DNA from: Bradyrhizobium canariense
Lineage (GTDB): Bacteria; Pseudomonadota; Alphaproteobacteria; Rhizobiales; Xanthobacteraceae
DNA: 64,000 nt
Direction of reading: 5' to 3'
NCBI RefSeq assembly: GCF_018130465.1
Contig: NZ_JAFCKJ010000009.1
Span: 62,001 to 126,000 of the forward strand
The notes under the pieces are model-generated. The model did no database searches and had not been told where the DNA came from. It worked only from the letters and a program-made list of their open reading frames with translations. Below, piece by piece: positions 42,491-50,681 of the stretch. The position numbers were made by a program, and so were the translations under genes. Numbering within the stretch: position 1 is the stretch's first letter; each line of letters begins with the position of its first letter.

Positions 42491-44023
42491 TTATTTGCCC
42501 GCAGTGATCGCGTCCCGGCAGTTCTGGAGCGTCTGCTCTTGCGTCCCGGATGCATCGATGGTCGCCCAACCGACATGGCCGATATTATAGTGCTCTTGCA
42601 GCGCGGCAACCTCTTGCGTGGCGTCGGATGCGTCACCCCGGCGGCTTCCGATCCGCGCCTGCCGGGTCGCGAGGTCCGCAACGAGAAATAGGCCGCTCAG
42701 CGGCACGTTGCGCTCGCGTGCCAGTGCGGCGACCGCGTCTCGTTCGTCCTCACGGGCGAACACGCCGTCGATGATCGCTGAATGGCCTTGCGCCAGCACC
42801 CGCCGGGCTTGCTGAGTCAACATGTCGTAAACGCGGGCGGCAACCTCCGGCGTGTATGCGGATGCCGGCAGCCGGTCCGTGTCCTCGACCCCGAACATTT
42901 GCTTGCGGACGAGGTCGCTGCGCAGCACGATCGCCCCCGGCCGCGGCGTAACGTCCGGCGCGAGAGCGCCCGCCAAAATCGTCTTTCCGGTACCTGACAG
43001 TCCGCCGACCGCAATCAGCCGGGGAGCGGGAGGGCGGATCAGCGCCCGGGCGAGGCCAAAATAGCGCCGTGCATCGTCGAGAGTGCCCGGATCATCATAA
43101 TGCGGCGGCTTCAGCCGTGCCAGCGCGACCTGGGCGCGGATCGCCGCCCGGATGGACATGAACAGCGGCATGGTGGAGAGCGCGTCGAGATTTTCGACCG
43201 GAGTCGCGGCGAGATAGCGGTTCAGCACGATGTTGGCCGCGCGTGGCTGATCGTGATGCAACAGGTCCATCAGCGTGAATGCGAAATCGTAGAGCACGTC
43301 GATGGTTGCCATCCGGGCGTCGAACTCGATGGCGTCGAACAGCACCGGCTGCTCGTCGATCGACACGATGTTCGCAAGATGCAGGTCCCCGTGGCAGCGG
43401 CGCACGAAGCCTTGACGGCCGCGCTGTTCGAGCAAAGGCCGGAGGCGGAGGAACATCGCGTGCGAGTCTCTGCCGGGCTGCGCGATCTGTTCGGCTTCGA
43501 AATGATTGCCGGTCCGCAGGCCATTGCTGTTGCCGTCGATCAGGCCGGGGATGGCGGAAACCCATGCCTTGCCGTCGGCGCGAACAGCCTGCGCATGCGA
43601 AGCCACGATCGCGTCGGCGACAGCCGAGGCGAAATTAGCATCCAGCGGACCGGCCTTGGCCAGGTGGTCCAGCGTCCGGCTTTCGTCGAAGCGCGACATG
43701 TCGACCGCATACTCGATCGGCCGGCCGCTTCCGTCGACCTTCACCGATCCATCCGCCTCTTCCGTGATCGCCACGACGCGGTGATAGATCTGCGGCGCCA
43801 GCGGCCGGTTGATCCTGATCTCCTCCTCGCACGCCGCCTTGCGCTTCTCGAGCGTCGAATAATCGAGGAACGGAAACTGCACGGCGCGCTTGATTTTCAG
43901 GGCGCGCCTGCCTTCGAGAAAGACCGAAGCTGCGTGCGTATCGATCCGCCTCACGTTCGGATGATCCGCGGAATCGGTGAGCACCGCAAAGATCCGGTCC
44001 TGGGTCGCAGAATCGTCTGTCAT
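42491..44023 (-). CDS. Kinase fusion: aminoglycoside-phosphotransferase-like domain plus P-loop kinase
   Basis: 510 residues from ATG at 44023. The first about 330 residues are a phosphotransferase-like domain with HGDLHLANI (catalytic loop) and LFDAIEFDARMATIDVLYDFAFTLMDLL. The last about 170 are a P-loop kinase with GGLSGTGKT and TPRPGAIVLRSDLVRKQMFG. This COG2187+COG0645 architecture is common in proteobacteria near universal stress proteins, but the substrate is unknown. ATG at 44083 is possible but would lie upstream of the start site predicted from the nearer FixK box, so 44023 is preferred. Confidence 0.83.
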   Translation of the reverse strand: MTDDSATQDRIFAVLTDSADHPNVRRIDTHAASVFLEGRRALKIKRAVQFPFLDYSTLEKRKAACEEEIRINRPLAPQIYHRVVAITEEADGSVKVDGSGRPIEYAVDMSRFDESRTLDHLAKAGPLDANFASAVADAIVASHAQAVRADGKAWVSAIPGLIDGNSNGLRTGNHFEAEQIAQPGRDSHAMFLRLRPLLEQRGRQGFVRRCHGDLHLANIVSIDEQPVLFDAIEFDARMATIDVLYDFAFTLMDLLHHDQPRAANIVLNRYLAATPVENLDALSTMPLFMSIRAAIRAQVALARLKPPHYDDPGTLDDARRYFGLARALIRPPAPRLIAVGGLSGTGKTILAGALAPDVTPRPGAIVLRSDLVRKQMFGVEDTDRLPASAYTPEVAARVYDMLTQQARRVLAQGHSAIIDGVFAREDERDAVAALARERNVPLSGLFLVADLATRQARIGSRRGDASDATQEVAALQEHYNIGHVGWATIDASGTQEQTLQNCRDAITAGK

Positions 44024-44105
44024 TCTAGCTGGTACGTCCAGATGCGTCGGAAGCCGGCTCGCCCCGCGATCAGGGTAATCCATAGAAGTAGATCGCAGCC
44101 AGTCC

Positions 44106-44119
44106 TTGACTTCGGTCAA
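44106..44119. promoter_or_regulatory. FixK/FNR-type box F3
   Basis: TTGACTTCGGTCAA, perfect dyad. Its centre is 90 bp from the kinase-fusion ATG, giving a predicted transcription start near 44071 with a 48-nt leader. Confidence 0.72.
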
Positions 44120-44156
44120 CGCCTGTCTCCCTCCGACCGGTCGGAGTTCCCGGGGT

Positions 44157-44170
44157 TTGACGAGGATCAA
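44157..44170. promoter_or_regulatory. FixK/FNR-type box F4
   Basis: TTGACGAGGATCAA, perfect dyad, 48 bp before the universal stress protein ATG. TATTCT at 44192-44197 is at the right place for a -10 of an FNR-type class II promoter. Confidence 0.75.
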
Positions 44171-44217
44171 GCGTCCCGACTAAAGCCGGACTATTCTGGT
44201 GGCCAAGGAGAATCCCG

Positions 44218-45057
44218 ATGCCCATAAAGGACGTCTTTCTACCGCTCGTCGGCCAGCCACGCGGGCCGGCCCTTGCTGCGATCGAGAAATGCGTTGCCGT
44301 TGCCGCCGACCTCGGCGCCAGGATCACCGCGCTTGCACTCGAAGACGATGTCTTCGTGCGGCCGACGGTGGTGCTCCCCGATGATTCCGATGCGGCCGAA
44401 ACAAAAGGGTCGGTTGGGGCGAGCGACATGCAGCATCTCCTGAATGCGTTCACCCATGCAACCTCCCGCGCCAACATTCGCGCTCAAAGTCGGTCGGCCA
44501 AGGTGCCGGCAGACCAGATCGCGTCAATCCTGGCCGAGCACGGGCGTTTCAGCGATCTCACGCTCGTCCCCGTGAAGCCGCACGACAGCCGGACCGAGCA
44601 GATCATCGAGACGCTCCTGTTCGAATCCGGGCGGCCGGTGCTGCTCTGCCCGGAGCAGCATGTGGACAAACTGCGACCGGAATTCGAGAACGTCATGATC
44701 GCCTGGGATCACTCCGCGCGTGCGGCGCGTGCGGTCGGCGACGCGCTCCCGATCCTTCAGGCAGCCGCCTCGGTCCGCGTGGTGACCGTAGCGGACGACA
44801 AGTCCGACGCGATCGTGCAATCCGGGACGGCTCTGGTCGATCACTTAAGGGAGCACGGGGTCTTCGCCTCGTTCGAAACCGCGACGGGCAGTGGCAGCTC
44901 GATCGGCAAGGTGCTCGGAAGCTGGGCGAACTCCCATGCCATCGACGCGATCGTGATGGGCGCCTATCATCATTCGCGCCTGAACGAGATCGTCTGGGGT
45001 GGTGTGACAAAGACCGTCATTGGCGAGCCACCGTGCTGGGTTATGATCTCGTACTAG
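44218..45057 (+). CDS. Universal stress protein, tandem UspA-like (279 aa)
   Basis: Two UspA-like halves. The first, FLPLVGQPRGPALAAIEKCVAVAADLGARITALAL, has a shortened nucleotide loop; the second, NVMIAWDHSARAARAVGDALPIL then IDAIVMGAYHHSRLNEIVWGGVTKTVI, keeps the G-x2-H-x-R type of ATP-binding segment. ATG at 44218 has AAGGAG upstream. The FixK box F4 with a well-placed -10 suggests induction when oxygen falls. It precedes the Pat-like gene by 70 bp, so both may be co-transcribed. Confidence 0.88.
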   Translation: MPIKDVFLPLVGQPRGPALAAIEKCVAVAADLGARITALALEDDVFVRPTVVLPDDSDAAETKGSVGASDMQHLLNAFTHATSRANIRAQSRSAKVPADQIASILAEHGRFSDLTLVPVKPHDSRTEQIIETLLFESGRPVLLCPEQHVDKLRPEFENVMIAWDHSARAARAVGDALPILQAAASVRVVTVADDKSDAIVQSGTALVDHLREHGVFASFETATGSGSSIGKVLGSWANSHAIDAIVMGAYHHSRLNEIVWGGVTKTVIGEPPCWVMISY

Positions 45058-45127
45058 GCGGGTAGCCAGTTTGTCGGCCTGATCGTCAACCATCGGAACC
45101 GCCACCGACCGGGGCGCATTTGCTTTC

Positions 45128-47821
45128 ATGTCAACCTATCGTCTGAAGAACCTGCTGTCACCGCGTTCCGTTGCGCTCGTCGGTGCGAGCGCCCGCCCGG
45201 TCTCCGTTGGACGTGCCGTTCTGGAGAACATCCAGAAGGCTGAATTCACGGGGCAATTCGGCCTCGTCAATCCGCGCCATGCCGAGATCAGCGGCGTCGC
45301 TGCGGTGGACAGCCTCGACAAATTGCCGTTCGTGCCCGAGCTTGTGGTCATCACCGCGCCGGCGAGCGCGGTTCCCGGCATTATCGATCAAGCCGGCCGT
45401 CGCGGCTCGGCGGGCGCGCTGATCGTCTCGGCCGGGCTCGGTCACGGACCGGGGTCCCTGCACGAGGCCGCCATCGCTGCGGCACGCAAATTCGGCATGC
45501 GGTTGATCGGGCCGAACTGCCTCGGCATCATGATGCCCGGCGTGAGCCTCAATGCGAGTTTTGCCGCACACATGCCGGGGGCGGGAAATCTCGCGTTGAT
45601 TTCGCAATCGGGCGCGATCGCGGCCGGCATGGTCGATTGGGCCGCGCAGCGCGGCGTCGGCTTCTCCGGCATCGTCTCGATCGGCGATCAGATCGACGTC
45701 GATATTGCCGATCTGCTCGACTATTTCGCGATGGATCACAAGACTCGCGCGATCCTGCTCTATATCGAGTCCATCAAGGACGCACGCAAGTTCATGTCGG
45801 CAGCGCGCGCCGCCGCGCGCGTGAAGCCGGTCGTCGTGGTGAAGTCCGGCCGCATGGCGCAGGGCGCGAAGGCGGCCGCCACGCACACCGGCGCGCTCGC
45901 GGGCGCCGACGCCGTCTATGACGCGGCGTTCCGCCGCGCGGGCGTCCTGCGGGTCTCCGATCTGCGCGAGCTGTTCGATTGCGCCGAGACGCTCGGCCGC
46001 GTCGAATCACCGACGGGAAAGCGCCTCGCCATCCTGACCAATGGCGGCGGCATCGGCGTCCTTGCCATCGATCGGCTGGTCGAGCTCGGCGGAATTCCAG
46101 CAACCATCTCGGCGGACGCCCGCAAGAAACTCGATGACGCGTTGCCGCCGACCTGGTCCGGCGCTAATCCCGTCGACATCGTGGGCGACGCCGATGCGTC
46201 GCGCTATGCGGCGGCGCTGGAGGTGCTGCTCGCCGACCCCGACAACGACGCCGTCCTGGTCCTCAATGTGCAGACCGCGATCGCCTCGGCTGCCGATATC
46301 GCAACGATGGTGACCGAACGCGTCAAGGCATATCGCGAGAAGCACCGCAGTTGGGCCAAGCCTGTGCTCGCCTCGTGGATCGGAGCAGACCAGAACATCA
46401 TCGAAACACTGTCCGGCGCCGGCATTCCGAACTATCCCACCGAAGACGACGCGGTGCGTGGCTTCATGTACCTCGTGGGGCATCGCGAAGTCGTGGAGGA
46501 GCTGAGCCAGGTTCCTCCGGCGATGCCCGATACGTTCGTGCCTGACGCGCAAGCTGCCAGGCAGATTGTTACGACTGCGATTGCCGACGGCCGCGAATGG
46601 CTCGAACCCGTCGAGATCAAGCTTCTGCTGGAGGCTTATGACATCGCAATGGTTCCGACCTATGCCGCCGCTGATGTCGAGCAGGCGGTGGCCTACGCGA
46701 AAGAAATCTTCGCGCAAGGCGCCACCGTCGTGCTGAAGATCCTGTCGCGCGACATCGTCCATAAATCCGATGTTGGCGGCGTCGTGCTCAATCTAACTAC
46801 GCCCGAAGCGGTGCGCGCCGCTGCCACCGACATTATTGCCCGGGCAAGGAAGCTACGTCCCGAAGCTCGCATCGAGGGCGTCATCGTGCAGGCGATGGTC
46901 GTCAAGGCGAAGGCGCGCGAGCTGATCCTGGGCCTCGCCGACGATCCCACCTTCGGCACCGTCGTTGTCTTCGGCCGCGGCGGGACCGCGGTCGAGATCA
47001 TCAACGACAAGGCGCTTGCGCTGCCGCCGCTCGATCTGCAACTGGCCCGCGACCTGATCGACCGCACGCGCGTGTCACGGCTGCTTCGCGCTTACCGGGA
47101 CGTGCCGGCGGTGAAGCCCGACGCCGTCGCCATGCTCCTGGTCAAGCTGGCGCAGATGGCAGCCGACATTCCCGAGATCCGCGAATTCGACATCAATCCG
47201 CTGCTCGCGGATGAAACCGGCGTGACCGCGGTCGATGCCCGCGTCGCAGTCGGGCCGCCGCAACGGAAGTTTGCCGGCTCCGGCGCCGCCAACTTCGCCG
47301 TTCGGGCCTATCCGTCGCAATGGGAGCGCCGCCTCAAGCTCAAGGAGGGCTGGCGGATCTTCGCGCGGCCCCTGCGTCCGGAGGACGAGCCGACCATCCA
47401 CGCATTCTTGCGTCATGTCACGGCGCACGACCTTCGCCTGCGCTTCTTCGCGCCGATGAAGGAGTTCACCCACGAGTTCATCGCCCGTCTGACCCAGCTC
47501 GACTATGCCCGCGCGATGGCCTTCATCGCATTCGACGAGGCCACCGGCGAGATGGTCGGCGTGGTCCGGCTCCACTCGGACTCGATCTACGAGAGCGGCG
47601 AATACGCGATCCTGCTGCGGTCCGATCTCAAGGGCAGGGGGCTCGGATGGGCCCTGATGCAGTTGATCATCGACTACGCGAGATCGGAAGGCCTGAAGAC
47701 CATCTCGGGCGACGTGCTCCAGGAGAACACCGTGATGCTCGAGATGTGCCGGCAGCTCGGCTTCGAGGTGAAGCCGGATCCGGCCGAGCCGGATATTTGC
47801 GACGTCAGGCTGAAACTCTGA
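45128..47821 (+). CDS. Pat/YfiQ-like protein: ADP-forming acyl-CoA synthetase-like region plus GNAT acetyltransferase
   Basis: 897 residues, the length of Salmonella Pat. Order: CoA-binding Rossmann domain (SPRSVALVGASARPVSVGRAVLEN), ligase domain (SQSGAIAAGMVDWAAQRGVGFS), ATP-grasp domain (KILSRDIVHKSDVGGVVL, ILGLADDPTFGTVVVFGRGGTAVEI), then GNAT (RPLRPEDEPTIHAFL, YAILLRSDLKGRGLGWALMQLIIDYA). Family knowledge: Pat acetylates Lys of acyl-CoA synthetases. Unusually, the catalytic His of the synthetase appears present at H253 in THTGALAGADAVYDAAF. If active, it would also make acyl-CoA. The neighbours are stress genes. Confidence 0.88.
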   Translation: MSTYRLKNLLSPRSVALVGASARPVSVGRAVLENIQKAEFTGQFGLVNPRHAEISGVAAVDSLDKLPFVPELVVITAPASAVPGIIDQAGRRGSAGALIVSAGLGHGPGSLHEAAIAAARKFGMRLIGPNCLGIMMPGVSLNASFAAHMPGAGNLALISQSGAIAAGMVDWAAQRGVGFSGIVSIGDQIDVDIADLLDYFAMDHKTRAILLYIESIKDARKFMSAARAAARVKPVVVVKSGRMAQGAKAAATHTGALAGADAVYDAAFRRAGVLRVSDLRELFDCAETLGRVESPTGKRLAILTNGGGIGVLAIDRLVELGGIPATISADARKKLDDALPPTWSGANPVDIVGDADASRYAAALEVLLADPDNDAVLVLNVQTAIASAADIATMVTERVKAYREKHRSWAKPVLASWIGADQNIIETLSGAGIPNYPTEDDAVRGFMYLVGHREVVEELSQVPPAMPDTFVPDAQAARQIVTTAIADGREWLEPVEIKLLLEAYDIAMVPTYAAADVEQAVAYAKEIFAQGATVVLKILSRDIVHKSDVGGVVLNLTTPEAVRAAATDIIARARKLRPEARIEGVIVQAMVVKAKARELILGLADDPTFGTVVVFGRGGTAVEIINDKALALPPLDLQLARDLIDRTRVSRLLRAYRDVPAVKPDAVAMLLVKLAQMAADIPEIREFDINPLLADETGVTAVDARVAVGPPQRKFAGSGAANFAVRAYPSQWERRLKLKEGWRIFARPLRPEDEPTIHAFLRHVTAHDLRLRFFAPMKEFTHEFIARLTQLDYARAMAFIAFDEATGEMVGVVRLHSDSIYESGEYAILLRSDLKGRGLGWALMQLIIDYARSEGLKTISGDVLQENTVMLEMCRQLGFEVKPDPAEPDICDVRLKL

Positions 47822-47830
47822 GCGCGCCCG

Positions 47831-48319
47831 CTATGAGCGCGCTTCAGCCGAATTTGCGGCGGCCGAGTCCTTGGCCGTCCTTCGCAGGGTCTTGATCAGG
47901 ACCGCAATCAGCGGCACCAGCACGGGCACGATCGTGCTGAGCGGATGATGCACGGCGCCCGACACCTGGGCCTGGAGTGTGCGCGCCTCGAGCTGAAGAG
48001 CTTCGATGGATGCGCCGTGAATCTCGTTGGCGAGCTCGATGTCGCGGCCTGACGGAGGCCGGCCGGCAATCACGAAGAGAATCGCTGCGATGGCAAAATT
48101 GACGGCACCGAGGATGGCGGCCGCGGCAATTGCACTCCAGATCTGCACCAGTGCGAAATAGGCGGACAGCTCCAGCATCAGGAGCCCGAACGCGGCGATC
48201 AGCGCCGCAAAGGCGCGCAGGCCGAGGCCAATCAGCAGGTGGCGCAGCCTGATGTCCGCGATGATCCTGTCGGTGCGCCAGAGCGCACGCAGATGTTTGA
48301 CGACATTTTCCGTATTCAC
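47831..48319 (-). CDS. Holin-X/YqjE-like membrane protein (162 aa)
   Basis: Two membrane helices at about residues 36-55 and 61-85 in a Phage_holin_3_6-type layout (LLIGLGLRAFAALIAAFGLLML then AAAAILGAVNFAIAAILFV), with a third near the C-terminus (STIVPVLVPLIAVLI). Despite the family name it is a housekeeping membrane protein next to YqjD-like genes. ATG at 48319 adjoins the stop of the gene before it, so the pair is one operon driven from FixK box F5. Confidence 0.75.
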   Translation of the reverse strand: MNTENVVKHLRALWRTDRIIADIRLRHLLIGLGLRAFAALIAAFGLLMLELSAYFALVQIWSAIAAAAILGAVNFAIAAILFVIAGRPPSGRDIELANEIHGASIEALQLEARTLQAQVSGAVHHPLSTIVPVLVPLIAVLIKTLRRTAKDSAAANSAEARS

Positions 48320-48595
48320 TTAGTGTCTCCGCAGCATGAAGCCGACGACCACGCCGAGCGCGAAGGCCGAGGCAAGTGATGTGATCGGGCGCTCAGCAAT
48401 GAGGCCCTGAAGCTGCTCCTGCTCCTCGTCAACGGTCTCGCCGAGTTCGGCGAGCGCGGCCCTGATCTGATCGGCAAGCGCCTCCGCGCGGTCTTTCGAA
48501 CTGTCGAACATCTCCTCGCCGGCCGTGCTCAGCAAGCGCGTGACGTCAACCTTCAGTGTGCGCAGTTCTTCGCTCATCCTGTCGCTGTCGAACAT
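48320..48595 (-). CDS. ElaB/YqjD (DUF883)-like membrane-anchored protein (91 aa)
   Basis: An amphipathic helical stretch (TLKVDVTRLLSTAGEEMFDSSKDRAEALADQIRAALAELGE), then AERPITSLASAFALGVVVGFMLRRH, which is the C-terminal anchor and basic end seen in YqjD/ElaB. YqjD binds ribosomes in stationary phase. ATG at 48595 has CGGAG upstream. FixK box F5 is centred 64 bp upstream of the start, with TAGGTT at 48630-48625 as the likely -10. Confidence 0.82.
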   Translation of the reverse strand: MFDSDRMSEELRTLKVDVTRLLSTAGEEMFDSSKDRAEALADQIRAALAELGETVDEEQEQLQGLIAERPITSLASAFALGVVVGFMLRRH

Positions 48596-48652
48596 GGATT
48601 CGATATCTCCGTTGAATGGGAGCGAACCTAAGACCCACCGGTGCAACCACGC

Positions 48653-48666
48653 TTGATTTGCGTCAA
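48653..48666. promoter_or_regulatory. FixK/FNR-type box F5
   Basis: TTGATTTGCGTCAA. The centre predicts a minus-strand start near 48618, 23 nt before the YqjD-like ATG. Confidence 0.72.
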
Positions 48667-48687
48667 GGAGGCAGGCGCGTCGTGGTC

Positions 48688-48701
48688 TTGAGACAGGTCA
48701 A
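48688..48701. promoter_or_regulatory. FixK/FNR-type box F6
   Basis: TTGAGACAGGTCAA. TAGAAT at 48723-48728 (5 of 6 to the consensus -10) sits exactly where a class II FNR promoter needs it, giving a start near 48735 for the Mla operon. Confidence 0.75.
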
Positions 48702-48771
48702 ACCGGCCGCCACATGCTGGCCTAGAATTGCCGGCTGAATGGGGACCCGGTTGTCCCGATGAGGTGGAAGC

Positions 48772-49908
48772 GTGAACTCCGAACCGCTGTTGCTGACAAC
48801 GCCATCCGGCGAAGGGCTGAAATTGCGCCCGGAAGGGCCGTGGGTCGCCGCGAACGTGTCGATGCTGGAGACATTGTCGCGGTCGGTCGGGGCGGATGTC
48901 GATCAATCCAGAGCCGTGACGCTGGACATGTCAGGCGTCAGCGCACTCGACACGCTCGGCGCCTGGGTCCTGGAAAAGCTGTCGCGCAGGGCCTCATCAG
49001 CCGGTAGACCGGCCGAATTTGTCGGTGTCGCCGACCATTTCACTGGCCTGATGGACGAGGTGCGTCAGGTCAATCGCCACACGCCGCCGCCGACGCCTGC
49101 ACCCAACCCGATTCTGCTCAGGCTGAACGATCTCGGCAAGTCCACGGTCGGCGCCCGCGAAGACATCACGATCTTTCTTCAAATGCTGGGCGCGTTGTCC
49201 ATGGCCGTGATCGGCGTGCTGCGCCGGCCGCGCTCGCTGCGGCTGACATCGCTGATCTATCAGCTCTACCGCATCGGCTGGCAGGCCATCCCCATCGTCG
49301 TGCTGATCACCTTCCTGATCGGCGCCATTATCGCCCAGCAGGGATTTTTCCATTTCCGCAGGTTCGGCGCGGAGTCCTACACCGTCGACATGGTCGGCAT
49401 CCTGGTGCTGCGCGAGCTCGGCGTGCTGATCGTCGCCATCATGGTCGCCGGCCGCTCGGGAAGCGCCTACACTGCCGAGCTCGGCTCGATGAAGATGCGC
49501 GAGGAGATCGACGCGCTCTCGACCATGGGCCTCGATCCAGTCCACGTCCTGATCCTGCCGCGGGTTGCGGCCCTGGTGATTGCGCTGCCGATCCTTGCTT
49601 TCATCGGGTCGATTGCCGCACTCTATGGCGGCGGCCTGGTCGCGCAGTTCTACGGCGGCATGGCGCCGGCGATCTACATCGCGCGGCTGCACGAGGCGAT
49701 CTCGGTCACCCATTTCGAGGTGGGCATCCTGAAGGCGCCGTTCATGGCGCTGGTGATCGGAATCGTCGCCTGCAGCGAGGGCTTGCGCGTGAAGGGCAGC
49801 GCCGAGTCGCTGGGACGACAGACCACGACGTCAGTGGTCAAGTCGATCTTCCTGGTGATCGTGCTCGACGGCCTGTTCGCGATCTTCTTCGCCTCGATCG
49901 GAATGTGA
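48772..49908 (+). CDS. mlaE: MlaE-type lipid ABC permease with fused N-terminal STAS (MlaB-like) domain
   Basis: 378 residues. Residues about 20-105 form a STAS domain (VTLDMSGVSALDTLGAWVLEKL); from about 120 the permease follows, with FLIGAIIAQQGFFHFRRFGA, LVLRELGVLIVAIMVAGRSGSAYTAELGSMKMREEIDAL and VKGSAESLGRQTTTSVVKSIF, the standard MlaE motifs. GTG at 48772 follows GAGG. In E. coli MlaB is a separate protein; here it is joined to MlaE. The complex moves phospholipids between the two membranes. FixK box F6 and its -10 predict oxygen-linked control. Confidence 0.92.
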   Translation: MNSEPLLLTTPSGEGLKLRPEGPWVAANVSMLETLSRSVGADVDQSRAVTLDMSGVSALDTLGAWVLEKLSRRASSAGRPAEFVGVADHFTGLMDEVRQVNRHTPPPTPAPNPILLRLNDLGKSTVGAREDITIFLQMLGALSMAVIGVLRRPRSLRLTSLIYQLYRIGWQAIPIVVLITFLIGAIIAQQGFFHFRRFGAESYTVDMVGILVLRELGVLIVAIMVAGRSGSAYTAELGSMKMREEIDALSTMGLDPVHVLILPRVAALVIALPILAFIGSIAALYGGGLVAQFYGGMAPAIYIARLHEAISVTHFEVGILKAPFMALVIGIVACSEGLRVKGSAESLGRQTTTSVVKSIFLVIVLDGLFAIFFASIGM

Positions 49909-49910
49909 TC

Positions 49911-50678
49911 ATGGGCGAATCGCAAGAGCAGTTCGCGATCCGCGTCCGCGACCTCGTGGTCGGCTTCGGCCGGCAGACGGTGCTCGATCATCTGTCGCTC
50001 GACGTGCGCCGGGGTGAGATCCTCGGGCTCGTGGGGGCGTCCGGTGGCGGCAAGTCGGTGCTGATGCGAACCATCATCGGCCTCATCCCGCGCCAAGGCG
50101 GGACCATCGAGGTCACGGGACGGCCAATCGGCGGCCGCACCGAAGGCGCGGCCACGACATGGGGCATCCTGTTCCAGCAGGGCGCGCTGTTCTCCTCGCT
50201 GACGGTCCGGCAGAACATCCAGTTTCCGCTCCGTGAAAATCTCGTCCTGTCGCAGGAGCTGATGGACGAGATCGCGATCGCCAAGCTCGAAATGGTCGGG
50301 CTGCGGGCGCAGGACGCCGATAAATATCCGGCGGAGCTGTCCGGCGGCATGACCAAACGCGTGGCGCTGGCGCGCGCGCTCGCGCTCGATCCGCCGATCC
50401 TCTTCCTGGACGAGCCGACCTCGGGCCTCGATCCGATCGCGGCCGGCGATTTCGACGCGCTGATCGGGACACTGCAAAAGACCCTCGGCCTCACCGTGTT
50501 CATGGTTACCCATGATCTGGCGAGCCTGACAACGGTCTGCGATCGCGTCGCCGCTCTCGCCGACGGCAAGATCGTGGCGATCGGTCCGATGCGCGAACTG
50601 CTGCAATCCGAGCATCCCTGGGTGCGCGCCTATTTCCATGGCAAGCGCTCGCAGATGCTGCAACACGAGATGAGATGA
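49911..50678 (+). CDS. mlaF: MlaF-type lipid ABC ATPase
   Basis: 255 residues: Walker A GASGGGKSVLM, Q-loop FQQGALFSSLTV, signature LSGGMTKRVALARAL, Walker B ILFLDEPTSGLDPIAAGDFD and H-loop VTHDLASL, all matching MlaF. The start can be GTG at 49905, which overlaps the permease stop, or ATG at 49911. It energises the transporter with MlaE and MlaD. Confidence 0.92.
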   Translation: MGESQEQFAIRVRDLVVGFGRQTVLDHLSLDVRRGEILGLVGASGGGKSVLMRTIIGLIPRQGGTIEVTGRPIGGRTEGAATTWGILFQQGALFSSLTVRQNIQFPLRENLVLSQELMDEIAIAKLEMVGLRAQDADKYPAELSGGMTKRVALARALALDPPILFLDEPTSGLDPIAAGDFDALIGTLQKTLGLTVFMVTHDLASLTTVCDRVAALADGKIVAIGPMRELLQSEHPWVRAYFHGKRSQMLQHEMR

Positions 50679-50681
50679 GAC

